Origin: Isohypsibius dastychi
Lineage: Eukaryota > Tardigrada > Eutardigrada > Parachela > Isohypsibiidae
DNA: 11,088 nt
Direction: 5' to 3'
Assembly: GCA_034696485.1 (NCBI GenBank)
Contig: JAQIWT010001364.1
Location: forward strand, 1-11,088
In this document: in pieces, positions 1 to 6,114 of the stretch
How positions within the stretch are numbered: the stretch's first letter is position 1
Layout of the letters: every line of letters starts with the position of its first letter
Made by a program: the position numbers and the translations under genes
The notes under the pieces: model-generated
Seen by the model: only the letters and a program-made list of their open reading frames with translations
Told to the model about the DNA's origin: nothing
Databases searched by the model: none

Positions 1-123
1 GTATAACAATCCTAATACTGTAGTTCAGCATGATTAACATGTCATAATGAGACCGTCATATCATGTTATAATAATTCAACATAACATTCCGCTATAACGG
101 CAAAATTTTAGGCTCGTCCATAG

Positions 124-297
124 AAAGGTGATTATTATACAACTGAATGCTCTGCTCCAGATGTCGACTTCACGCGAATGACCATGGTCCATTCAATTCG
201 GATCGATGTTATGGTTCTAAATCCGAGTTTGCATGATGCCCTCCATTCCTGCTCATACAGAACAGAGCCAACACCCACATTGGTTTATCTGGAGTTG
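124..297 (+). CDS. Possible internal exon, unknown protein
   Basis: A 64-codon frame without a start codon runs from 124 to a TAG at 316. It is preceded by an AG acceptor-like site (CCATAG, ending at 123) and contains a GTATCA donor-like site at 298, which would end the exon at 297. The translation is rich in charged and structured residues (for example DVDFTRMTMVHSIRIDVMVL) and contains two cysteines. I do not recognise the family. It could be an exon of a gene starting outside the window or a relic, since the neighbouring 1.3 kb is full of decayed coding sequence. No start or stop belonging to it can be placed. Confidence 0.25.
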
Positions 298-351
298 GTA
301 TCATCATTCGTCACGTAGTGTTCAGAGGGGTGCTAACTGCTAAATGACCAA

Positions 352-480
352 CACGGATGATTGCGCTTCCCTCCTACGTGATGTGTTTGATCGCGCCGCC
401 TTTCACACGCCAAATGTCGCTCTTGATCACTTTGTTTTTGGATTGATGGTTTAATTGTGTCGGCCATCTTTTGTCTTTGA
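352..480. repeat. Diverged repeat copy 1 (pairs with 1495-1605)
   Basis: This stretch and 1495-1605 share CTTTCACACGCC, a downstream TGTCGGCC and several intervening words in the same order and orientation, roughly three quarters identical over the best 60 nt by eye. On + both can be read with a shared FHTP tetrapeptide (LLRDVFDRAAFHTP here, LSLCDVADFHTP in the other copy). On - both give GV, a TGA, then K and A-rich residues. Which strand, if any, once coded is unclear. It may be an old mobile element or gene duplicate. Confidence 0.35.
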
Positions 481-566
481 TATCAGACATGAACAGTGGT
501 GGCTTTTGCGGAGGTTCCGTTTTCCGCTCTACTTTCTACACAGTATACATTGTAGTTGAACAATGT

Positions 567-640
567 GAGCACAAAGCGTCAACACAATGCTCGAACACTG
601 AGCACTAGCAGTGAGCACAATCCATGAACAGCGCGAGCAC
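567..640. repeat. Four spaced GAGCAC direct repeats
   Basis: GAGCAC occurs at 567, 600, 613 and 635, three times inside the longer word TGAGCAC. The spacing (33, 13, 22) is irregular, so this is not a classical tandem array. It could be a small cluster of protein-binding sites or simple sequence drift; nothing else in 600-843 looks like a gene. Confidence 0.3.
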
Positions 641-1043
641 ACGTTCTTGTTCGTTTTCAAGTTCGCGTGCGTCTTCAACAGACGGATGGTTGAAATTTAT
701 TGAGACTTTGGATTGTTTTCGACGCATAACAATTTCAGGCTTATTCTATTTTGAGTGTTGGTGGATCTTGGTGGCCAATTTGTTTTCGTGTTTTCAGATT
801 TGATTGTGAATAGGTACAGAAGTAGCCCTTGTTCTGAGCATTTTGACAATCAGGGGACTGATGAATGCATTAAGTTCAACTGTAATACATAGGCCGACTG
901 TGCGAGAACTGCGAGTTGAGAGAGTGTTCTTCAGGTTGGTCAATACGCGCTCATCTGTAGAACATAACAAAGATCAGCCAGTTGATAAACATAATGTGGG
1001 AACGTGCCAATTGATAGATAAACTTTTTCCGTCACTGACGTGA

Positions 1044-1420
1044 TCTTCCAAGCGGACAACGAGCACTAGAAGCGACAGTCACCCGGAGTCCCGGACATTC
1101 AAATAAAGTCCCACGCTGGCATCTCTTGTGTCAGGTCAAGTCAGAAAGTTGATTGTCATGGATTTGGCAGGTTCGGAAATTTGAAGACCGAAGTTGGAAA
1201 ACTGGGAAGAGCTTCTGAAGTTAAATAAAATTACAAGCGTTTGCAAATGAAATGAGATGGCTACTAAGAATGTTTTGCCACCAAATTCATCAGGGCTTCG
1301 AGAACTATGTTGAGAATTGTGCTTCTGACACTGCATGATTTTGCAGTTGCGATCACTAATGAGCTGATCCAGTGAACCTTCAGAGTTTCACGTTGTCAAC
1401 AGTTACCGAGAATTTGCAGA
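1044..1420 (+). pseudogene. Kinesin motor-domain relic
   Basis: Kinesins are ATP-driven microtubule motors. Reading frame 3 on + gives, in family order: a switch I-like STRSDSH (about 1065-1082; family SSRSH), then 26 residues later KLIVMDLAGSE (1146-1178), a near-exact switch II signature. LNK follows (about 1221-1229; family INKSL), then LPPNSSGLREL (about 1275-1307; family VPYRxSKLTRLL). A shifted frame then gives VNLQSFTLSTVTEN (about 1372-1415), resembling the ETLSTLRFA block. The order and the switch I to switch II spacing fit the family. The frame is broken by TAA at 1104 and TGA at 1182, 1248 and 1311, and the region between LAGSE and LNK is about three residues short. No P-loop was found upstream; an earlier match in the same frame (NTRSSVEH, about 940-965) is an alternative switch I. 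It is a non-coding remnant of about a third of a motor domain; subfamily cannot be told. Confidence 0.62.
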
Positions 1421-1957
1421 TATTCCATGCTTAGTATTAGTTCTGAAACTGTTTTTAAAAACTGCCCATCTAATGTCCGCACTGCGCTATTCTCAACCGC
1501 CTGCGCTGCGATTCTGCAATTACTGAGTTTGTGTGATGTTGCCGACTTTCACACGCCCAGTGCGACACTCGGCGCCTTGTTTTTCTGTCGGCCTGCTTCA
1601 CTCTGTATTGGTTGCAATAGTCTTGTAACTCCAGTGTTCACAACAGACTGCTGCCCTTTGATTCCATCGGTGGTTTCCGTCATAGTAATTTGTTCTAGTC
1701 TTTCGTCCGAAAACGCGAAATATTCCATATCTAACTTCATTCCGCGAGTCGAAATGGTATCGTTCTCACTCGTCTATATTCCGCAACCTGGAGGTATTGC
1801 GAACTCGAGAGGAATACGATATGTATCCTCGTCATTAATTCGGAAAATCCCAGACTCCAATGCGTGGGTCATCCTCGACGAAGGACTTGGTCCGAATATG
1901 TGCGTCCTCATGGAGCACGGAGAATGTGAGTCTTCTGCGTTTGAGCTTGCTCAAAAC
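1396..1957 (-). pseudogene. Degenerate coding-like stretch, unknown family
   Basis: On the - strand, about 180 codons read like protein in two linked frames. The first (1957 to about 1836) contains LHEDAHIRTKSFVEDDPRI and VWDF, then meets TAA. The second carries on through DEDTYRIPLEFAIPPGCGI, DMEYFAFSDERLEQITM and AAQAVENSAVRTLDGQF to a TGA at 1398-1396, broken by TAG (1776-1774) and TGA (1551-1549). The composition is charged and mixed. The opposite strand also has a 183-codon ORF (1427-1978) that is cysteine- and serine-rich with poor protein character; I take it as the shadow, without certainty. The family is not recognised. Its 3' end overlaps or abuts the kinesin relic on the other strand. 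Confidence 0.35.
1495..1605. repeat. Diverged repeat copy 2 (pairs with 352-480)
   Basis: Second copy of the sequence described at 352-480. The shared core is CTTTCACACGCC at about 1547, followed by TGTCGGCC at about 1587. Copy 1 has about 15 nt more between the two words. It lies inside the degenerate - strand stretch, so that stretch and the 5' part of the window may derive from the same ancestral element. Confidence 0.35.
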
Positions 1958-2172
1958 TCAACAGTTACAGTATACTGACACTTGCTATGTTGCGTTTTCT
2001 GCTGTATGAGTAGTCTCACAAGTATGAAAGTCTTCATGTACATTAACTTCGACCAAGGCCAAGGAGTCAGAAACCGCCGTGCAAATGATTATTTTTCGAA
2101 TTTGAATTGCAAATTTTTTCCGAAGAAGTTGTGCTCTTCAGTCCTTCATTTTATTGTTTTTCTTATTTGTAG

Positions 2173-2363
2173 ATGAAAACGAGCTAGCGTTGATGAAGGT
2201 AATCTCGGAAGATGACGCGCTTGCCCTCGCTCGTTCTGTAGAAAGACGCATTTCATCACGACCTGCACCCGCCATACCTGCTCCTGCTGAACACGATGAA
2301 GTGGCTCAAACTCTTCGAGATGCCTCGACTTCAGCACCTCGTGTAGATGACATGAACCCACAG
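2173..2363 (+). CDS. Internal exon of an unidentified acidic, Ala/Pro-rich protein
   Basis: A 191-nt open segment is bounded by strong splice signals: a pyrimidine-rich acceptor TTTTTCTTATTTGTAG ending at 2172, and a CAG/GTGAGT donor at 2363/2364. It starts with two bases completing a codon (probably GAT, Asp) and ends in phase 0 after 63 codons. The encoded segment starts with acidic helix-like residues (SEDDALALARSVERR), followed by a low-complexity Pro/Ala linker (SRPAPAIPAPAEHDE) and a second short charged helix. The first helix recalls ubiquitin-interacting motifs, but the conserved Ser is not at the expected position. No neighbouring exon could be joined confidently: upstream there is no good donor, and downstream the intron would have to cross the foldback element. 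The exon call is fairly safe; the gene identity is unknown. Confidence 0.5.
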
Positions 2364-2476
2364 GTGAGTGCGTAGCCCATCGGCGTTAGTCTGGCTGACC
2401 AAAATGCGGTGTTTTGGGCCATACCTCGACCTCATTTTTACACGCTTGGATGTTTTTTGATTCAGCTTATTATGCG

Positions 2477-2715
2477 TTTTTCCACGGAGTGAGTGAGGGC
2501 TTGGAAGTCTAGTTTGCTTGGGGACTGTTTTCCGAGTTATGAGTTCTACTAGATTTGGGTAAACCTGAAAGTGGGAGCTCGGGGGCGAAGCCCCCCTTGC
2601 GGGGGTTACGGAGGCGCAGCCCCCGTAGGATTCGAATTCCAGGGATTTATACAAATTTCGTCCATACCCCAAGCAAACCTGCCTTCCGCTGGTAGCCCTC
2701 ACTCCGTGCAAAAAA
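2477..2715. mobile_element. Foldback/MITE-like element with imperfect inverted ends
   Basis: The left arm (2477-2522) reads TTTTTCCACGGAGTGAG and later AGTTTGCTTGGGG. The right arm (2666-2715), reverse-complemented, reads TTTTTTGCACGGAGTGAG and later AGGTTTGCTTGGGG. The arms match over about 45 nt, apart from a GTGA duplication in the left arm and a variable 10-nt stretch. The element is about 240 bp and has no coding capacity. TTAT lies just outside on both sides, a possible target duplication. The superfamily is not assigned. Confidence 0.6.
2581..2624. repeat. Two GC-rich hairpins in the foldback centre
   Basis: GGGGGCGAAGCCCCC (2581-2595) is a six-base-pair stem with a three-base loop. 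GGGGG at 2601-2605 pairs with CCCCC at 2620-2624, with ACGG/CCGT pairing possible as well. The base composition is far from the AT-leaning surroundings. Such palindromes can fold as RNA or cruciform DNA; here they sit at the tip of the larger inverted repeat. Confidence 0.7.
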
Positions 2716-2747
2716 TTATCTTTCATGAATCATGGAATTTACGGTAA

Positions 2748-2904
2748 TTTTCTCACACCGAAATAACCAGACACCGAAAGTGATACACACCGAAGTCTCC
2801 ACGACACCGAAAATTCGTTGCACCCAAAGAGCGCGTCTCCGAAAACTGCACACCGAAAACGCGGCACCGAAAATTCCAACACCGAAAAGTCGGCGCGCCG
2901 TCCT
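2748..2904. repeat. CACCGAAA-rich repeat, copy A
   Basis: About nine variants of ACACCGAAA occur at 12-20 nt intervals, for example near 2757, 2772, 2789, 2809, 2860 and 2878. The copy at 3113-3258 aligns along nearly its full length in the same orientation, so this is a defined repeat unit and not just simple sequence. The three forward frames show only shadow ORFs. Confidence 0.65.
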
Positions 2905-3112
2905 CAGCTTGCGTACTAAACGAATCCTTAATAAAACCAGAATCATAGAAGAGACAGGGTCAATTTTACCAAGTTTGTCATAGCGTTGGAATTCTACAAA
3001 AGAGTCGGTTTCTGGTGTAGACCGCGATTTTCATGTTTAATCACGCAGAAACTTCAATCCACAGTGTTCGAGCTGTTGTTCAGGTAATGAGTGTCTCTAC
3101 TCTCAGTTATTT

Positions 3113-3258
3113 CACCTTACTCCGTAATAAACGGGACACCGTAAGTGATATACACAAAGTTGTGGACATTCAATATTTGTTTGAACTAACAGCGCCTCTC
3201 CGAAAACTGATCACCTAAAATTCAGCTCTGGATAAAGAACACCGAAATGGCGGTGAGC
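3113..3258. repeat. CACCGAAA-rich repeat, copy B (more diverged)
   Basis: The order of words matches copy A: ACTCCGTAATAA, GACACCGTAAGTGATA, ACACAAAGT, AGCGCCTCTCCGAAAACTG, ATCACCTAAAAT, AACACCGAAATGGCGGTGAGCC. Many CCGAAA units have decayed to CCGTAA, ACAAAG or CCTAAA, so this copy is older or under less maintenance. The two copies are direct repeats about 365 bp apart. Confidence 0.6.
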
Positions 3259-3617
3259 CATGAACAACAGGAGGCATTCTGACATGCGAGACCTTTCCGG
3301 GTACTCTACACGAATTACACGGCTCTTTCCACACGAACGGTCAACACCAATCTCAAATCAGCACTTCACACTTATCACTAGCTAACATAAGTCTCTCCTT
3401 CAACAAATTTGTTGGAGTTTAAACTCCACAGTTGCCTACGCTGTGTGGATAATCCGTGCGCACTACGCCCTCACGAAATTCGGTTAGTTCACAAACGCAA
3501 ACATAAATGAGAGAAATTCGATCAAATAACGATTCTTGCAGCACAGTCAAAAAGAGAGCAATCTCGAAAGCAGAGAAGTATCGGCAGCCCCATCTATAAG
3601 AATTCTGAAATGATCAA
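3259..3617. other. Intergenic stretch with three adjacent palindromes
   Basis: No gene is visible. At 3401-3414 CAACAAATTTGTTG is a perfect 14-bp palindrome. It shares its last G with a second perfect one, GGAGTTTAAACTCC (3414-3427). Next come CACAG (3427-3431) and CTGTG (3441-3445), a stem with a nine-base loop. It lies about 170 bp beyond the 3' end of the ankyrin-like gene at 3618, whose transcript would run into it from the right. Confidence 0.6.
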
Positions 3618-4274
3618 TCAATCATCAGTCTCATCACTATCATCAGTATCATATTCCGAGATGTTCGGAACATCTTTCCGCAAATCCTTCAACAAAACCA
3701 CGTCGCACAGTGCCGGGGGGATCAAATTCCAAACTATCGGAGGAAGGACCAGACGTGGTTTAACTGGGATGTCTCGCAAAACCACAATTAAAGTCGAGAA
3801 CCTTTCCTCCTTGTCCGGAACCAGCCAATCTTTCCGAATTGCAGCGACGGAGATACTTTTTAAGCTTGGAAACTTTCGACCAGCGCCACTGATTTCGTTG
3901 AGTACCAGCAAAAACGAATGCGGACAAAAAGATCCAGATCTATGAATCATCTCTTCAAGTAAAACTGCAAGCTGTCTTGTTCTATCATCGGTGTCAGTCC
4001 AGTCGATCTCTGATATATCCTCCCTTTGCATATCGGGAAACTCTAGCTGGATTCCACGTCTAAGGCAAAGATAGACGGCGCCAAATACATAGCTGAGTTC
4101 GCCCTTGCTAAGTGCGTATTTGAAGGCTTCCGGTGGCGGCGAAAGGTGACCTTTACCCAGAAGAAAATCCCACTCTTTTCCCCAAGCTTCCAGATAATCC
4201 AGACATGTCTCCGCATAATTCAGAAAGTCACTATGAGATAGAATCTGATGAATAAAACTCAAAGTGTCCGCCAT
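3618..4274 (-). CDS. Ankyrin-like protein, paralogue B (218 aa)
   Basis: A single open exon starts at ATG 4274 and ends in TGA. Its first residues, MADT, and the block SHSDFLNYAETCLDYLEAWG match the start of the next gene upstream (MAQT; ESPDFATLQKITSFLESHGF), and the lengths agree (218 and 220 residues), so I read the two as tandem paralogues. A helix-pair pattern at about residues 48-80 (AFKYALSKGELSYVFGAVYL then LRRG) resembles a degenerate ankyrin repeat. The C-terminal third is hydrophobic with prolines (RLVLPPIVWNLIPPALCDVV) and ends in an acidic tail (SEYDTDDSDETDD). That could be a substrate-adaptor box, but no SOCS or F-box consensus is met. There is no signal peptide or membrane segment, so it is probably cytosolic or nuclear. 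An AG acceptor lies two bases before the ATG, as at trans-spliced starts. An alternative model joins it to the upstream gene through an acceptor at 4231. Confidence 0.6.
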   Translation of the reverse strand: MADTLSFIHQILSHSDFLNYAETCLDYLEAWGKEWDFLLGKGHLSPPPEAFKYALSKGELSYVFGAVYLCLRRGIQLEFPDMQREDISEIDWTDTDDRTRQLAVLLEEMIHRSGSFCPHSFLLVLNEISGAGRKFPSLKSISVAAIRKDWLVPDKEERFSTLIVVLRDIPVKPRLVLPPIVWNLIPPALCDVVLLKDLRKDVPNISEYDTDDSDETDD

Positions 4275-4399
4275 TTCTAGACAAGAAATAATTCAATCAA
4301 AGATCGCGACTGAAAAGTTGATCATTAGTTCTTGGTTTGCCGAAGATCGTCATGCATTCAGATAAACCTGCAACGCTTCCTCACGTAAAAAACACAGAC
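4275..4399 (-). promoter_or_regulatory. Intercistronic spacer with two splice acceptors
   Basis: Only 125 bp separate the stop of the upstream ankyrin-like gene from the ATG of the downstream one. On the - strand the spacer holds CTAATGATCAACTTTTCAG (acceptor ending at 4310) and TTTCTTGTCTAG (ending at 4277, two bases before the ATG). In nematodes this spacing and an acceptor just before the ATG are typical of downstream operon genes that receive a spliced leader. That is inference here; no AATAAA is present for the upstream gene. Confidence 0.35.
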
Positions 4400-5120
4400 T
4401 TACCAAATCGGTAACTGAAGAACTGTTGTCGGCACTTCCGGTGTGTATCCCTCCAATGGCGTGATATTCTTCAGATCCACTGTCGTTTTCCCTTCCAACA
4501 TAAGGTCAAAAATCAGTCCAACTCTGTCGATGGCGTTGGAAAGTCCAAACTCAAAAATCCAGTCCAATTCATAAAGAACCCAATCACTGGGCATGATGGC
4601 GCCGTTGTCAATCAATATTCGCAGAAGCAAAACGTTCTCGTTAGAAATTGCAAATGAAAAACACCTCCCCAGTTCAGCTTCCAGCAGATTTGATAGAGCA
4701 TGCTTTTCCTTGGTGAGGAATTCAATATCGTCAACACTGGTGGTCTTAGACCGATTAAACATCAACACAAACGGTGTTTCTCCGTAACTGAAATCGTCGG
4801 ACCGCCACAGTGATGAGATATCCGCTCCATTCTTCAGGAGAGTTTTCAGAACGAGAAGATGAGTTTGGGGGCGAGGTTTATATTCGTCTTCCCCGAACCG
4901 AACCGCAGCGTGAACAAACAAACGATCAAGCTGTCTCTTAGTCAGGTTCACCAATCCAACATCGTTCAGCTTTATGGTGTCGTCAAAGCCATGGGATTCG
5001 AGGAATGATGTAATTTTTTGCAGTGTAGCAAAATCTGGGGATTCCGTCAGCTAGAAACAGAACATGAACATTTCAAGTAAACTGGAATGAGAATGATGCG
5101 TAGCTTACTGTCTGCGCCAT
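4400..5120 (-). CDS. Ankyrin-like protein, paralogue A (220 aa, two exons)
   Basis: Exon 1 (5120-5109) encodes MAQT. A 58-nt intron (5108-5051) has donor GTAAGC and acceptor TTTCTAG, and exon 2 runs from 5050 to TAA at 4402-4400. The intron is phase 0 and the join restores the N-terminal pattern shared with paralogue B, which has no intron there. Ankyrin-like units: THLLVLKTLLKNGADISSLW (about residues 64-83), then GETPFVLMF, and later CFSFAISNENVLLLRILIDN with GAIM, each with the helix-helix-NGA pattern. Ankyrin repeats bind partner proteins; no catalytic domain is seen. Oddly, the terminal TGG-TAA lies inside a perfect donor, TTTG/GTAAGT, so some transcripts could skip the stop. Splicing to the acceptor at 4231 would keep frame (TG+T gives Cys) and make a 423-residue fusion with paralogue B. 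I favour two separate genes because both start alike and are the same length. Confidence 0.6.
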
Positions 5121-5330
5121 TTCAACCAGTAGAATGAAGCGTGAAGAATGAAAAGATGAAGAATGGTTCTTATTGAGTATCACTGAATTGGTGGCACCTT
5201 TGGTAATGGATGATCGATCCACAATACGTTGCCATGTAGCCGAAGGGGACATCACCAGAGAAAAAAAGCGGTTTTTTCAAGCCGCAGAACAAAGCAAGAA
5301 CGAACGGACATTGCAGATACAGTATTCCCT

Positions 5331-5463
5331 GTTAAAGTGAACACTGCGAATCGTGAACACCTCCGAATCGTGAACGCTCTTTTACTAACCGGCGCGTTCA
5401 AGCTAAATTTTACAAGGGGGGAACCTGTGAATCGTGAACACCTCCCAAACGTGAACAGTGAAC
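5331..5463. repeat. 17-nt direct repeats inside the MITE (left and middle blocks)
   Basis: GTGAAC recurs at 5337, 5353 and 5370 (spacing 16 and 17 nt) as tandem units of the form GTGAACACCTCCGAATC. A second block starts at 5434 and repeats at 5451 and 5458. A third block lies at 5754 and 5771, next to the right end and in the same direct orientation, not inverted. Subterminal repeats are commonly transposase-binding sites; the pairs spaced by 17 nt suggest a two-site protein contact. Confidence 0.7.
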
Positions 5464-5616
5464 GCTTTTTTTCTAACGAGCCATTAAAATTACACCTGTG
5501 AACGTGAACACTCACTGTTTCCAAAAAACAAAATTAATCAAAAACAGCTCAAAAACTGATCTGAACCGTGTCCCTTATTCGAGTTTAGAAAGCCCGCTAC
5601 TTCGAAGCCGTAACTC

Positions 5617-5703
5617 GATACACCATCTGAAAATACTCAGCTTACTCTTGAACAGAAGCTTGCTGTACTCAAAGAAATAAAGCTGCCCCCTTGTATTATC
5701 TAA
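5617..5703 (+). pseudogene. Transposase N-terminal helix scrap (pogo/Tigger-like)
   Basis: A 28-codon frame between two stops inside the MITE contains NTQLTLEQKLAVLKEIKLPP. Pogo/Tigger and CENP-B-type transposases begin with a helix-turn-helix whose first helix has the pattern LTLxxKLxVLKxL; the match in pattern, orientation and element type is good but short. Nothing of the DDE/DDD catalytic domain remains. If correct, the MITE is an internal-deletion derivative that kept the start of the DNA-binding domain. Confidence 0.4.
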
Positions 5704-5850
5704 GACCCCCACTTCGAAAAATTTCAACCCCCTAGGGGTCCGACCTGTGAATCGTGAACACCTGCGAATCGTGAACGCTTTTTTCCGAACGGACAGGTGT
5801 TCACTTTAACAGGGAATACTGTAGGGCTAACGCAAATCTCCGCGCAGCAT

Positions 5851-5940
5851 ACGTTTCCGCCAATATGTGTGATACACCTTTACGCTACTTGCTTACGTGA
5901 AGCGCAGTCCGAAGTGTATGATAAATATTGGCGGAGACGT
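5851..5940. repeat. Imperfect 90-nt hairpin next to the MITE
   Basis: The left arm, 5851-5877, starts ACGTTTCCGCCAATATG. The right arm, 5914-5940, reverse-complemented starts ACGTCTCCGCCAATATT. Over 27 positions there are 23 Watson-Crick pairs, two G-U type pairs and two mismatches, with a 36-nt loop. It begins 28 bp after the MITE target duplication. It could be a decayed tiny foldback element or a transcribed hairpin; nothing shows expression. Confidence 0.55.
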
Positions 5941-6114
5941 AGACATCGGTTACGTCATCTAACAGTTCACGTTCGGTGTTTTGATGCAACGCAACACGTG
6001 CATCAGCTCCTTGGAGAATAAAATGATGCAAACTGTTTTACTGACAACAAACTGATTACTTTCGATAAGTTTCCCTCGGCTGTCATTCGCTGTATTTCGC
6101 AGTGCGATTAACAA

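Larger units (their letters stand above)
5320..5821. mobile_element. Pogo/Tc1-mariner-type MITE, 502 bp
   Basis: The element begins CAGTATTCCCTGTTAAAG and ends with the exact reverse complement: 25 nt at 5320-5344 match 5797-5821 without a mismatch. It is flanked by TA on both sides (5318-5319, 5822-5823). CAGT termini and TA target duplications are the hallmark of the Tc1/mariner superfamily, and the long GTGAAC-rich end resembles pogo/Tigger elements. It is far too short to code a transposase, but 5617-5703 may be a leftover of one. The perfect ends imply recent mobility or recent amplification by a related full-length element elsewhere. Confidence 0.85.

Noticed and set aside
486-594. FCGGS peptide on + resembling a trypsin motif
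   Set aside because: The following residues do not place the TAAHC block, and the spacing is wrong; a five-residue match is not enough.
1427-1978. 183-codon + strand ORF
   Set aside because: Cys/Ser/Val-rich composition without domain logic; the opposite strand reads more like a protein with local stops. Kept only as a competing reading.
2610-2650. tRNA-like B box GATTCGAATTCC
   Set aside because: The T-arm stem has only about three sound pairs and no A box or cloverleaf can be drawn; it lies in the foldback arm.
3049-3083. 35-nt exon between GCAG and GTAATG
   Set aside because: Splice signals are fair, but such a short segment gives no independent coding evidence and cannot be joined in a proven phase to the exon at 2173-2363.
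5229-5524. 90-codon ORFs on both strands at the MITE left end
   Set aside because: They are open only because the GTGAAC repeats lack stops; the composition follows the repeat.
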